This document shows positions 55,963 through 64,000 of a stretch of DNA of 64,000 nt, piece after piece (position 1 is the stretch's first letter; every line of letters starts with the position of its first letter). Source of the stretch: Sphingomonas sp. QA11. GTDB taxonomy: Bacteria; Pseudomonadota; Alphaproteobacteria; Sphingomonadales; Sphingomonadaceae. The translations under genes and the position numbers were made by a program. The DNA is taken from NCBI RefSeq assembly GCF_028473665.1, contig NZ_CP098774.1:3128501-3192500 (forward strand), given 5' to 3'. The notes beneath the pieces were generated by a model. It saw nothing but the letters and a program-made list of their open reading frames with translations. It was not told the origin of the DNA and searched no databases.

Positions 55963-56142
55963 ATGTCGGTGCTGGCAAAGATCGATCGGTATTTGAAGGA
56001 GACGGGAATGCCACCCACACGCTTCGGCCGCCTGTCGGTCAACGATCCGCGACTGGTGGGCGATCTGCGAAACGGACGCGAGCTAGGGCAGCGAGTCCGC
56101 GCGCGCGTCGAGGCATTCCTGACTCAAGGGCGCGACCGGTGA
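55963..56142 (+). CDS. 59-residue Cro-like HTH protein
   Basis: The ATG at 55963 is preceded by GGAAAGGG and gives 59 residues. KETGMPPTRFGRLSVNDPRL followed by VGDLRNGREL fits a compact helix-turn-helix, in the place a Cro gene has opposite a CI-like repressor. It ends TQGRDR. The stop TGA overlaps the GTG start of the next gene. It is shorter than usual gene-finder limits. DNA-binding is predicted from pattern and position. Confidence 0.72.
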   Translation: MSVLAKIDRYLKETGMPPTRFGRLSVNDPRLVGDLRNGRELGQRVRARVEAFLTQGRDR

Positions 56143-56450
56143 GCCGCGGTCCCGATGCCGCCACCCTGCTCGTCCGCAGCCTTGAGACCGACTCGCATCG
56201 CGCCGGCTGTCCGGCACGAGTGATGGAGTCGAACTGGACTCGCTGGGCGAGCGCGACCTTCTGCGGGGCACGGCACGAGCTGAGTCTCGACGCAGAGATG
56301 TCACCCGAACTCGACCTTTGGCTCGACGCGCTGCCTGAGGCGGACCTGCCGCTCCGAAGGCATCTCGTCGCCGATATCGTGGTTACTTCGGTACGCCGCG
56401 CGGAAGGTATCGCAACGATCGCGATCGAGGCGCTTACCGTGGAAGAATAA
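56139..56450 (+). CDS. Hypothetical 103-residue protein
   Basis: The GTG at 56139 overlaps the stop of the Cro-like gene (GTGA), so it is translationally coupled. The 103 residues are soluble, with RWASATFCGARHELSLDAEM in the middle and HLVADIVVTSVRRAEGIATI near the end. The pattern looks globular, mixed alpha/beta. I do not recognise the family. Position suggests it is part of the same regulatory unit. Confidence 0.65.
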   Translation: MSRGPDAATLLVRSLETDSHRAGCPARVMESNWTRWASATFCGARHELSLDAEMSPELDLWLDALPEADLPLRRHLVADIVVTSVRRAEGIATIAIEALTVEE

Positions 56451-56453
56451 GCC

Positions 56454-57653
56454 TCAGCCGCGCGTGGCGAGGCGGCGCAGCGTGACCAGCGCCTCCTGCA
56501 GCGAATCCTCATTCTGCGGTGGCGCAGGCGGCATTATCGTCTCGCGACGCCCAACGCCACGCTCAAGCCGGTCAAGCAATGCGTGGATACTGGCGGACGG
56601 ATCGGTCTCGACCCGTGCCGAGGCACGCGGTCGCGCCGGGGCGAAGGGACGTTCCTCCTCAACCGGCCGTTCGGGGCGAAGCGGGCGACTGGTCTTGAAG
56701 AATTGCGACGGCTCCCGCGCCGGGGTCGGCGCGAAGGCGGGCGTCGGCTCGGGCGCCACGATCGGCACCGGAGTATAGGCCGACTCGGGCTCGCGTGCCT
56801 CGGTCGGGGCAAATGCCGGCATGGGCTCAGGCGGCGCGATCGGCGCAGGCGCATAGACCGGCCCGGACGTCTGGATCGGTTCCGGTGCCTGGATCGGCTT
56901 GGCCACCGGCGGCGGGATGAGCGCTGGAGTCCGCTCAGGCTGCGCGACGGGTTCGGCCTCAGGCGTGAAGGCGGGAGCTGAAGTCGTGCTGCGAACCAGC
57001 GGCGTGAGCTCGAACGTCTCGAAGCGCTCGCCCGGATCGAACACCTGCTGCCGCGGCTTGCCCGGCAGCGGAGACGGTTGCGGAGACCAATCGACCGGCT
57101 CCTCGGGGATTGCATGGGGATCATAGGCCGCGAGGGGCATGTCCAGATTGGCGGGCAGATCGCGCTCGGCGAACGGCTCTTCCATCGACAGATCGTCGAT
57201 CTCGTCCTCGCGCTCGTCGGCGCGCGCGTGGACCGGGCGTTGCGCGCGCACTTCGAGGAAGGGCGTGCCAAGCTCGCGATTGGCCGAGAGGGGCCGTCGC
57301 GCGGGTGCATCGGGATGGGCATCGGCACGGCGCAGCACCGGCGCTTTCCCGTCATCCGTCTCACCCGATTTCTGCACGACGATTGCCCGGTCGCCCAGCA
57401 GCAGGAACAGTCCGAACCAGGCGATCAGCGCGGTGCCGCCGCCGGCCGCCAGGATCAGCACCGCGCGCGCGGTCACACCAAGCGGCGGCGCCGCCGCGGG
57501 GATGACCGCGGCAAGGCCGCTGTCGATCACGAGATCCTCGAGCAGGCCGGTCGGGATCAGGGCGAAGGCGAGTGCGATAACGCCGCCGATCACCGCCGCG
57601 ACAAGCGGCGCGACCGGCAGGTTCAGGCGTTGACGGCGGGTGGAGTCGACCAT
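56454..57653 (-). CDS. Hypothetical membrane protein with long Pro/Glu/Ala-rich linker
   Basis: A 399-residue protein. Two membrane helices (residues about 12-35 and 61-86) are followed by a cytosolic or periplasmic region rich in Pro, Glu and Ala (APAPIAPPEPMPAF and similar), with a short coiled C-terminal helix (SLQEALVTLRRLATRG). SIHALLDRLERGVGRRE is a possible binding helix. The start overlaps the 3' end of the glycosyltransferase by 31 bases, so they are likely co-transcribed. It may be a scaffold for the exopolysaccharide machinery (inference). Confidence 0.72.
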   Translation of the reverse strand: MVDSTRRQRLNLPVAPLVAAVIGGVIALAFALIPTGLLEDLVIDSGLAAVIPAAAPPLGVTARAVLILAAGGGTALIAWFGLFLLLGDRAIVVQKSGETDDGKAPVLRRADAHPDAPARRPLSANRELGTPFLEVRAQRPVHARADEREDEIDDLSMEEPFAERDLPANLDMPLAAYDPHAIPEEPVDWSPQPSPLPGKPRQQVFDPGERFETFELTPLVRSTTSAPAFTPEAEPVAQPERTPALIPPPVAKPIQAPEPIQTSGPVYAPAPIAPPEPMPAFAPTEAREPESAYTPVPIVAPEPTPAFAPTPAREPSQFFKTSRPLRPERPVEEERPFAPARPRASARVETDPSASIHALLDRLERGVGRRETIMPPAPPQNEDSLQEALVTLRRLATRG

Positions 57654-58864
57654 GCGTTACCGGATGGCATGGTTTTGGTAAGTTTTTGGTAAACGGGAGC
57701 ATAACGACCGACATTTACGGACCAGTTTCGCTCCGTTTCGACAAAGGCCCGGCCGCGTTCACGACGTGCTTCCCAGACGTCGCGATCGGCGAGCAGGCCG
57801 GCGAGGCTCCGCGCCATCGCGTCAGGATCGCCGGGTGGGAACAGCGTGCCGGTCTCGCCATGGCGGATCAGCTCGCGGTGTCCGCCGACATCGGAGGCGG
57901 CGACGAGACGGCGCTGTGCCATCGCCTCAAGCGGCTTGAGCGGCGTGACGAGATCGGTCAGCCGCATGCGCTTGCGCGGATAGGCCAGCACATCGGTCAG
58001 GCTGTAATAGCGGTCGACCTCGCCGTGCGGCACGCGGCCGATGAAACGGATATGGCCGGAGACCGGCGATGCCGCCGCCTGCGCACGCAGCGCCTGCTCC
58101 ATCGGTCCGCCGCCGACCATAAGCAGATGTGCCCTGGGGCGTGATGCGACCAGCATCGGCATCGCGGCGATCAGATCGTCCAACCCTTCGTAATCGTAGA
58201 AGCTGCCGATGAAACCAACGATCTCGGCGCCATCGAGTCCCAGCGAACGGGCAAGTTCGTGGTCATAGGGCAGAGGCGCGCCGAACATCTCCAGGTCGAC
58301 GCCATTGGGCGAGACGAAGATCTTCGACTGGTCGATACCCCGAGCCACCAGATCGCGGCGCAGGCCCTCGCAGATCACCGCGACCGCGTCAGCCTTGCGC
58401 ACTGCCCAGGTTTCCAGCGCGCGCGTGGCGCGATAGCGCAGCGATCCTTCGCGTCCGGTACCATTACCGACCGCAGCATCTTCCCAGAAAGCGCGAATCT
58501 CATAGACGAAAGGCAGCTTGCGCTTCTTCGCGACGCGCAGGCCGGCGACCGCGTCGAGCACCGGCGAATGGGCGTGAAGAATGTCCGGCCGGAAGGCATC
58601 GACCACCTCATCGATCCGCCGCGCGAAAGCGTCGATCTCGCGCAGCTCGCCGAACGGGCTCGGCAACCGGCGTGGCGCGACGGTGCGGAAGAAATCGATC
58701 CCGTCGACCGTCTCCTCCGCCATCTCGCTCTTGCCGTGACGCGGCCCGGTGACGGCGGCGACGTCCCAGCCACGCCGCATCTGGCTCTTGAGGATCGCGC
58801 GGGTACGGAACGTGTATCCGCTCTGCAGGGGCAGGCCATGGTCGAGGATATGGAGGATGCGCAT
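57623..58864 (-). CDS. Exosortase-A system-type glycosyltransferase (TIGR04063-like, GT4)
   Basis: A 413-residue GT4 enzyme. MRILHILDHGLPLQSGYTFR, then RTRAILKSQMRRGWDV and ILHAHSPVLDAVAGLRVA are standard for the group found with PEP-CTERM/exosortase-A gene sets. The C-terminal Rossmann half has VGFIGSFYDYEGLDDLIAAM, the VGGGPMEQ loop and VTPLKPLEAMAQRRLVAASD with the donor-binding Glu. It adds a sugar to a lipid-linked or peptide-linked acceptor in exopolysaccharide synthesis. It is divergent from the small gene and the ligase-like gene. Confidence 0.92.
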   Translation of the reverse strand: MRILHILDHGLPLQSGYTFRTRAILKSQMRRGWDVAAVTGPRHGKSEMAEETVDGIDFFRTVAPRRLPSPFGELREIDAFARRIDEVVDAFRPDILHAHSPVLDAVAGLRVAKKRKLPFVYEIRAFWEDAAVGNGTGREGSLRYRATRALETWAVRKADAVAVICEGLRRDLVARGIDQSKIFVSPNGVDLEMFGAPLPYDHELARSLGLDGAEIVGFIGSFYDYEGLDDLIAAMPMLVASRPRAHLLMVGGGPMEQALRAQAAASPVSGHIRFIGRVPHGEVDRYYSLTDVLAYPRKRMRLTDLVTPLKPLEAMAQRRLVAASDVGGHRELIRHGETGTLFPPGDPDAMARSLAGLLADRDVWEARRERGRAFVETERNWSVNVGRYAPVYQKLTKTMPSGNAWSTPPAVNA

Positions 58865-58966
58865 GCCATTCTCCCTGCCACGCCACTGCTTAACGGAGCC
58901 TCAACCCGCGCCGGAGTAACCATCCCATGGTCCCCGGGATGGGCTGGGCAAAAAAAGGCGAAGGGC

Positions 58967-59128
58967 ATGATCGACAATTTAGCGCTCGCCATCAGCCACG
59001 GCCTGATGCTGCTCGCCGCCTGGGTCCTGCTGCGCCGTCCCGATCTCGACAAGGAGCCCGATCCAGAGGATTCCACGCCGGCGCCCAAGGGCGTGACATC
59101 CAAGAGCGGGAACCGTCCGGGTGCGTGA
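58967..59128 (+). CDS. 53-residue single-helix membrane protein in the XrtA locus
   Basis: The ATG at 58967 is preceded by AAGGCGAAGGG and gives 53 residues. MIDNLALAISHGLMLLAAWV is a single membrane helix, followed by an acidic, Pro-rich tail (DLDKEPDPEDSTPAPKG) with a basic end. The last eight bases overlap the start of the ligase-like gene, so the two are coupled. It is below common gene-length limits. The function is unknown. Confidence 0.7.
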   Translation: MIDNLALAISHGLMLLAAWVLLRRPDLDKEPDPEDSTPAPKGVTSKSGNRPGA

Positions 59129-60488
59129 TCTCGTCTTCGTCGCCTTTCTTGCTGCGCTCTTCGCCGGCGGCTTTCGCAAGCCGTTCCTGTTCGTGCTGAC
59201 CTATGTCTATATCGACATCGTCTCGCCGCAGCGACTGACCTACATGCTGCTCAATTCGGTGCCGATCTCGCTGATCGCGGTGGCATTGTGCGTGCTGTCC
59301 TGGATATTGGTCGACGACAAGAAGGACAGCCGGGTCGCGCCGCGCCAGTTCATGATCCTGCTGCTCCTGCTCTATTGCTACGTTACGACACTCAACGCCG
59401 ATTTCCCGGTCGAGGCACGGGACAAATGGGACTGGGTCTGGAAGTCGCTTGCGTTCGCCGCCTTCCTGCCACTCACCCTGCGCACCCGGCTGCGGATCGA
59501 GGCGCTGTTGCTGTTCATGATCCTGGGCGCGTCGTCGATCATCATGGTCGGCGGGATCAAGACGCTTGCCAGCGGCGGGGGCTATGGCGAGCTCAACCTG
59601 ATGGTCTCCAACAATAGCGGCCTTTACGAAGGCTCGATCATCTCGACGGTCGCGATCACGATCATTCCGCTGATCCTGTGGTTCTCGCGCTTCGGCACGA
59701 TCTTTCCGCCCGACTGGAAGGTAAAGGTCTTCTGCTACGCGCTGGTCTTCGCCTGCCTGCTGATTCCGGTCGGCACCTCGGCCCGCACCGGGCTGCTCTG
59801 CATCGGCCTGTGCGCTGTGCTGCTGCTGCGCGATGCGCGGCGCAAGCTGCTGTATCTGGGGGTACTTGGCGCGATCGCTCTGGTCGCGGTCCCGTTCCTG
59901 CCCAGCGCCTTCACCGCGCGCATGGGAACGATCAAGACCTACAAGGCGGACGAATCCGCCTCGACTCGGGTCGCCGTGTGGAAATGGACCTGGGAGTACG
60001 CCAAGACCCATCCGTTCGGCGGGGGCTTCGAGACCTATCGCCAGAACGTGCTGCGCTACGACCTCGTCTCGGCGTCGGGTTCCGGCAGCAACGTCACGGT
60101 CGCGAGCAAGCTGACCACCGACAAGGCACGTGCCTATCACAGCTCCTATTTCGAGATGCTTGGCGAGCAAGGCTATCCCGGTCTCGCGCTGTGGCTAGCG
60201 ATCAACCTGATCGGCATTTTCCGCATGGAGATATTGCGGCACCGTTATCGGCGCGCGCCGCCGGACCAGGCCTGGGTCGCGCCGCTGGCCAGCGCCCTGC
60301 AAAGTGGACATCTGATCTACCTGCTCGGCGCCGCCTTTGTCGGCATCGCGCTCAGCCCGTTCGTCTATATGCTGATCGGGGCGCAGATCGCGCTGGACAC
60401 CTATCTGGCGCGCAAGCGCAGCGAGATGGTCTGGCGGCCCATGCGCGCCAGGCGTGCCACTGCCTCGCAAACCCCGGCAGCCATATGA
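59121..60488 (+). CDS. Exosortase-A-associated O-glycosylation ligase-like protein (Wzy_C family)
   Basis: A 455-residue polytopic protein with about twelve helices. FGGGFETYRQNVLRYD and YHSSYFEMLGEQGYPGLALW are the Wzy_C/O-antigen-ligase blocks; the latter is typical of the TIGR03097 group linked to exosortase A. It would transfer polysaccharide to an acceptor (lipid or PEP-CTERM protein) on the periplasmic face. It begins with GTG at 59121, overlapping the small gene. The exosortase itself is not in this window. Confidence 0.9.
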   Translation: MRDLVFVAFLAALFAGGFRKPFLFVLTYVYIDIVSPQRLTYMLLNSVPISLIAVALCVLSWILVDDKKDSRVAPRQFMILLLLLYCYVTTLNADFPVEARDKWDWVWKSLAFAAFLPLTLRTRLRIEALLLFMILGASSIIMVGGIKTLASGGGYGELNLMVSNNSGLYEGSIISTVAITIIPLILWFSRFGTIFPPDWKVKVFCYALVFACLLIPVGTSARTGLLCIGLCAVLLLRDARRKLLYLGVLGAIALVAVPFLPSAFTARMGTIKTYKADESASTRVAVWKWTWEYAKTHPFGGGFETYRQNVLRYDLVSASGSGSNVTVASKLTTDKARAYHSSYFEMLGEQGYPGLALWLAINLIGIFRMEILRHRYRRAPPDQAWVAPLASALQSGHLIYLLGAAFVGIALSPFVYMLIGAQIALDTYLARKRSEMVWRPMRARRATASQTPAAI

Positions 60489-60542
60489 CGGCGGCTCCGC
60501 TCAACACCTGCGCCTCACATCCTTGCGAAAGATGAGATTCCG

Positions 60543-62465
60543 ATGGCCGGATTGTTCCTAGTCCAGACGGCTGACCCTGATTTCGCCGATGCGGCGCTGG
60601 CCGGCGCGCGTGCGCAGTTCGCGCTGCACGGCTTCCGGATGGCGGGCGTGGAACGGCAACTGCCGGGCTGGCGATTGCTGCATCTGCCACATATCATCGG
60701 CGGCCCGGAGAACCTGCTCGCGCAGGGCGACGATCTCGTCGCGATTGCCGGCACCCTGACCTTCGACGGGCTGATGGGCGAAGCGGCGCTGCGCAAGCTG
60801 CTTGAATCGGCGGCGCTGCCGGCACTGGACTGGTCGCGCATCGGTGGCCATTTCGTCGCGTTCGTCCGCAAGGGCGGCCGCAACTTCCTGTTCACCGATT
60901 ATTTCGCGGCCTTCCAGATTTTCCACGATCAGGGCCGAACGGTCTTCTCAACCTCGTTGCTGGCCGCAGCCAAGGCGCTGCCGCGACTGAGCTTCGATAG
61001 GCAGGGCATCTATGAATTCGCCTTCAATGTCGTGCCGATCGGCGACGACACGGTCTTTGCCGAACTCAAGACATTGGGGCCGCGCGAGATCATCGAACTG
61101 ACGGAGCGGGGATGCGTGGCGCATGCCACGACCAAGCCGTTGCCGGGCCTGCTGCGCGACATGCCGCCGGAGGAACGGCTCCGCGACAACCGGGAACGCC
61201 TGGAGAACGTGATCGCCGCCCATGTCGGCCATTTCGGCGACCGGGTGCATTGCCCCCTGTCGGGCGGGCTCGATTCGCGCCTGTTGCTCGCGGCGCTGCG
61301 GGCGGCGGGGAGCCGCCCGGAGGTCTATGTCTATGGGCCGCCGGGCAGCCCGGACGTGGAGATCGCCCAGGCGATCGGCGCTGCCCAGGGCTTTCAGGTC
61401 CGCTGGACGGACAAGCATGCCGCCGATCTCGACCCTGCCGCGTTCGTCGAGCAGGTCGAGCGCAATTTCCATGAATTCGATGGACTGCCCAATTTCGGCA
61501 ACATCTTCGACAATGGCGGCAATGCCATCGCGCGCGACGCGCGCCATGCCGGCGGCGGACTGGCCGCATCGGGCGGCTGCGGCGAGATCTATCGCGATTT
61601 CTTCTTCCTCCCGGATCGGCCGATCACCGCCACCACGGTCGCCAGCACGTTCTTCGCGCGCTTCATCCGGCGCGATGCGACCGCCTTGTTCGATCCGACC
61701 GAGTTCTTGCGCCGGATCAGCGACAAGATCCGCGACGCGCTCGAAATCCCCGGGGAGACTGGACCGATCCCGCGCGCGCAGGTCGAGCAGATCTATCCGC
61801 GGGTGCGGTGTCGCTCGCTGTTCGGGAGGGAGATCAGCATGGAGGCGCGCTATGGCGCCTATCTCATGCCATTCCTCGATCATCAGGTCGTCGCCGGCGC
61901 GATGGCGCTGCCGATGCGCCTCAAACAGGCGGGCCGCTTCGAAGCCCGGCTTCTCGCCGCGATCGACCCGGAACTGGCGCGCCAGCCCTCGGCCTATGGC
62001 CATGACTTTGCCGGTCCGCCCAGTCGCGCGCACCGCATGTCGGAATGGTCCTCCCGAATCCGTCCGGCATGGGTACGGCGCGAGAGCTACGGCATCCGGC
62101 GGCGCCTCCGCCCGATGTCGGACGAACATGGCGGCCTGCTCGGCCCGGCCTATATGAACCGGGTGCTCGACCCCGCCTTCCCGGCGATGCGGCGTTTCTT
62201 CCGGATGGACCAGATCACCGACAGCGGCCTGTGGCGGCGTATCGCGTGTCTAGAATATCTTGCCCATCACCTTGGCTCGCACCTTGTCGACGAGGCCGGC
62301 AGCGGCCGAAAGCTGCCCGCGCGACCCCACCGGCTCGATCCGGTCGGCGAGATCATTGTCGCGAACGACGATCCGGTCGCCGGACCAGTTGCCGACAAAG
62401 GTCGTGTTCCAGCTGAAGCCGGGCGAGAGCCGCGCGACATTGTGCTCCACGATCAATCCGGCTGA
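60543..62465 (+). CDS. Asparagine-synthase-like protein lacking the N-terminal Cys
   Basis: A 640-residue protein. The C-terminal part has the synthetase motif PLSGGLDSRLLLAALRAAGS at about residue 238 (PP-loop binding ATP pyrophosphate), and the N-terminal part resembles the class II amidotransferase fold. The nucleophilic Cys expected at position 2 is Ala (MAGLFLVQ), so it cannot use glutamine in the normal way. The last about 72 codons (after CLEYLAHHLGSHLVD) are antisense to the beta-helix gene and may be a readthrough of the natural end. It is in the exopolysaccharide locus, so a sugar-amidation or glycan-linked role is possible. Confidence 0.85.
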   Translation: MAGLFLVQTADPDFADAALAGARAQFALHGFRMAGVERQLPGWRLLHLPHIIGGPENLLAQGDDLVAIAGTLTFDGLMGEAALRKLLESAALPALDWSRIGGHFVAFVRKGGRNFLFTDYFAAFQIFHDQGRTVFSTSLLAAAKALPRLSFDRQGIYEFAFNVVPIGDDTVFAELKTLGPREIIELTERGCVAHATTKPLPGLLRDMPPEERLRDNRERLENVIAAHVGHFGDRVHCPLSGGLDSRLLLAALRAAGSRPEVYVYGPPGSPDVEIAQAIGAAQGFQVRWTDKHAADLDPAAFVEQVERNFHEFDGLPNFGNIFDNGGNAIARDARHAGGGLAASGGCGEIYRDFFFLPDRPITATTVASTFFARFIRRDATALFDPTEFLRRISDKIRDALEIPGETGPIPRAQVEQIYPRVRCRSLFGREISMEARYGAYLMPFLDHQVVAGAMALPMRLKQAGRFEARLLAAIDPELARQPSAYGHDFAGPPSRAHRMSEWSSRIRPAWVRRESYGIRRRLRPMSDEHGGLLGPAYMNRVLDPAFPAMRRFFRMDQITDSGLWRRIACLEYLAHHLGSHLVDEAGSGRKLPARPHRLDPVGEIIVANDDPVAGPVADKGRVPAEAGREPRDIVLHDQSG

Positions 62466-63257
62466 GCTGTTCTTGACGCCTTCGGGGGCGACGGTGATCA
62501 TCGTCGAATGGTTTTCCTTGTCGGGACCGGCGACGAAGCTGTTGCCCGCAATCCGCCCGGTCGCGCCGTTCGACAGGTCGATCATGTAGTTGGTGGCGTG
62601 GCCCGCGCTGTCGTCGAAACTGTTGTCCAGGATCTCGACCCGAGGCGCGCGAATCTTGACATAATGGCCGCCGGTGCCGCGTTCGAAGCGCGACCGCGTG
62701 ATCTTCACCGTGCCGAAGCCACCGATATAGACTGAATGAGCGCCGTGCCCGGTCGGGTCCTTGCCCAGCCCGGCAAAGGTCGAATGATCGATCGAGATGG
62801 TGCTGCCGGCGTCGTCGGCGGACAGGATGCCGCACTGATTGTCGACGAACATGGCGTTGGTGACGACGAGATCGCCTTTCTCGATCCGGATGCCCGCGCC
62901 GTTGCCGTCGTCGACCAGGACATGAGTGAAGACGATGCCGTCGACACGGGCCGAGGTGCCGCGCAGCACCAGCGTCGCCTTGCCCTCGCACACGCCGCGG
63001 TCGAACACCACGCTGCCCGGCACCTCGGCGACGAACGCCACCCGGCCCGCGTCCTGCACCGCGCACTGGTTGTAACGGCCCGGCGCGATGGTGATCGTGC
63101 CGTCAGCGCCCTTCAGCGCCGCCAGCGCCTCGTCGAGGCGGCCGAAGGACTGGCGTAGTTCCGTCACGGTGAACGGACCCCGGGCGGCAGCTTGCGGATA
63201 TGCGGGGGCGGCAAGCGCGAACAGGCTCAGCGCGAGCAGGGAAACGGGACGGTGCAT
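62250..63257 (-). CDS. Secreted right-handed beta-helix protein
   Basis: A 335-residue protein with a signal peptide (MHRPVSLLALSLFALAAPAYPQ). Short repeating strands with I/V-x-N and GGxG patterns (for instance TNAMFVDNQCGILSADDAGS and VYIGGFGTVKITRSRFERGT) are those of the right-handed parallel beta-helix of pectate-lyase/Pel-like proteins. It may cleave or bind a polysaccharide made by this locus. The 3' end overlaps the asparagine-synthase-like gene by 216 bases on the other strand. Confidence 0.87.
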   Translation of the reverse strand: MHRPVSLLALSLFALAAPAYPQAAARGPFTVTELRQSFGRLDEALAALKGADGTITIAPGRYNQCAVQDAGRVAFVAEVPGSVVFDRGVCEGKATLVLRGTSARVDGIVFTHVLVDDGNGAGIRIEKGDLVVTNAMFVDNQCGILSADDAGSTISIDHSTFAGLGKDPTGHGAHSVYIGGFGTVKITRSRFERGTGGHYVKIRAPRVEILDNSFDDSAGHATNYMIDLSNGATGRIAGNSFVAGPDKENHSTMITVAPEGVKNSSAGLIVEHNVARLSPGFSWNTTFVGNWSGDRIVVRDNDLADRIEPVGSRGQLSAAAGLVDKVRAKVMGKIF

Positions 63258-63355
63258 CGGTTTCTCCGGGGAAAAAGGCGTCGTCGAGGTTACTCCATGA
63301 CCGATGACCGATCAGTTACCGGAACGAACGGGCGTCCTCGCGCATTTTTTGCCCC

Positions 63356-64000
63356 ATGGCGAAGATCATCTATTGCGACGACAGCGAGCCCGGCATCACC
63401 CGCAGGAAGGTCCGGCATGGCTGGGGCTATTGGGATACGGAAGGCAAGCGCATCGCCGATCGCGAGGAGATCGACCGGCTGAACGCGGTCGGCCTGCCCC
63501 CGGCCTATCGCGACGCCTGGTATTGCCCGAAACCCAACGGCCACATCCAGGCGGTCGGCTGGGATGAGAAGGGGCGCAAGCAATATCGCTATCATCCCGA
63601 ATTCCGCGAGGCGCAGGAATCCGCCAAATACGAACTGTGCGCGCCTTTCGGCCGTGCCCTGCCCAGATTGCGCGCCCGCGTTGACCAGGATTTGAAGCGC
63701 CGCGGACTCGACAAGGAGACCGCCGTCGCCGCCATCGTGCGGCTGCTCGATCTCGGCCATGTCCGCATCGGCAACGAAGGCTATGTGAAGGCGAACAAGA
63801 GCTTCGGCGCGACCACGCTCCGCAAGCGCCACGCCAATCTGCGCGGCAAGACGCTGAAGCTCCAGTACAAGGCGAAATCGGGCAAGCTGCGCGTGCTGAC
63901 GATCACCGACGGATCGCTCAGCCGGTTCGTCAGGAAATGCCAGGACCTGCCCGGCCAGCACCTGTTCCGCTGGATCGACGCCGCGGGCGAGGCGCATCCA
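63356..64000 (+). CDS. DNA topoisomerase IB (3' truncated by window)
   Basis: The ATG at 63356 begins MAKIIYCDDSEPGITRRKVR. WYCPKPNGHIQAVGWDEKGR, KQYRYHPEFREAQESAKYEL and the LLDLGHVRIGNEGYVKANKS block are the standard parts of bacterial type IB topoisomerase, including the Arg/Lys of the active site (RYHPEF; the Lys and Arg of later blocks). The catalytic Tyr lies beyond the window. It relaxes supercoils through a 3'-phosphotyrosine bond. An AT-rich stretch (CGCATTTTTTGCC) precedes the start. Confidence 0.9.
   Translation, partial: MAKIIYCDDSEPGITRRKVRHGWGYWDTEGKRIADREEIDRLNAVGLPPAYRDAWYCPKPNGHIQAVGWDEKGRKQYRYHPEFREAQESAKYELCAPFGRALPRLRARVDQDLKRRGLDKETAVAAIVRLLDLGHVRIGNEGYVKANKSFGATTLRKRHANLRGKTLKLQYKAKSGKLRVLTITDGSLSRFVRKCQDLPGQHLFRWIDAAGEAHP

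Noticed and set aside
55761-56138. Extension of the 103-residue gene upstream through the Cro-like gene
   Set aside because: The extra part would run in another frame over the Cro-like gene and the operator region and has a shadow-like composition; the GTGA overlap gives a natural start.

Overview
This is a high-GC chromosomal window with densely packed genes and frequent ATGA start/stop overlaps. Gene content points to an alphaproteobacterium of the Sphingomonadales (Sphingomonas-like). The evidence is a glnB-glnA pair, the exosortase-A type exopolysaccharide genes, a TamA/TamB pair, a secreted RHS protein and several short sphingomonad-type hypothetical genes. This placement is inferred from families recalled, not from a database search.

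Layout. 1-8.3 kb: the 3' end of a protein with a zinc-protease-like HEAGH motif, an operon of a DUF4166 protein and a membrane-fused TIGR01777 epimerase with a promoter/dyad, a secreted DUF885 peptidase, a metallophosphoesterase plus lipid-kinase pair, and malonyl-CoA synthetase (matB). 8.4-13.8 kb: tRNA-Gly(CCC), a ferredoxin-reductase-like flavoprotein, an RNB ribonuclease, two small envelope proteins, a lipoprotein and a polysaccharide deacetylase. 13.9-21.5 kb: a compact five-gene efflux operon (lipoprotein adaptor, RND pump, outer-membrane factor, response regulator, sensor kinase). 21.5-25.6 kb: a TonB-like protein, an S41 protease, a CinA-type molybdopterin-binding protein and methionine aminopeptidase.

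25.6-31.2 kb is the accessory region: an orphan phage terminase small-subunit-like gene, an AT-rich four-helix membrane protein directly behind a 1359-residue secreted RHS protein, and a 70-residue secreted protein with a single YD repeat. 31.3-44.7 kb is mostly housekeeping: a Tet-type MFS pump, a YbaL-type K+/H+ antiporter, RNA 2'-phosphotransferase KptA, glnB-glnA behind a sigma54-like promoter, a HemD-like protein, an AsmA-like protein, a quinone oxidoreductase, an aldehyde dehydrogenase and an ATP-grasp enzyme.

44.6-54.6 kb lies on the minus strand: tamA and tamB, then a B12-binding radical SAM protein of the RiPP-maturase type, then an SLC13/RCK transporter. 54.6-57.7 kb holds small genes around a divergent S24 repressor / Cro-like pair with nested operator dyads. 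57.6-63.3 kb is part of an exosortase-A-associated polysaccharide locus (glycosyltransferase, O-antigen-ligase-like protein, asparagine-synthase-like protein, beta-helix protein). The window ends inside a DNA topoisomerase IB gene.

The observations most worth a second look are the radical SAM RiPP maturase with no visible precursor, the RHS tip with its AT-rich membrane partner, the operator array between the S24 repressor and a 59-residue Cro-like gene, and the asparagine-synthase-like protein that lacks the glutaminase cysteine and runs 216 bp antisense into its neighbour. Several genes are under 60 codons and easily missed (33224-33331, 55011-55190, 55963-56142, 58967-59128).
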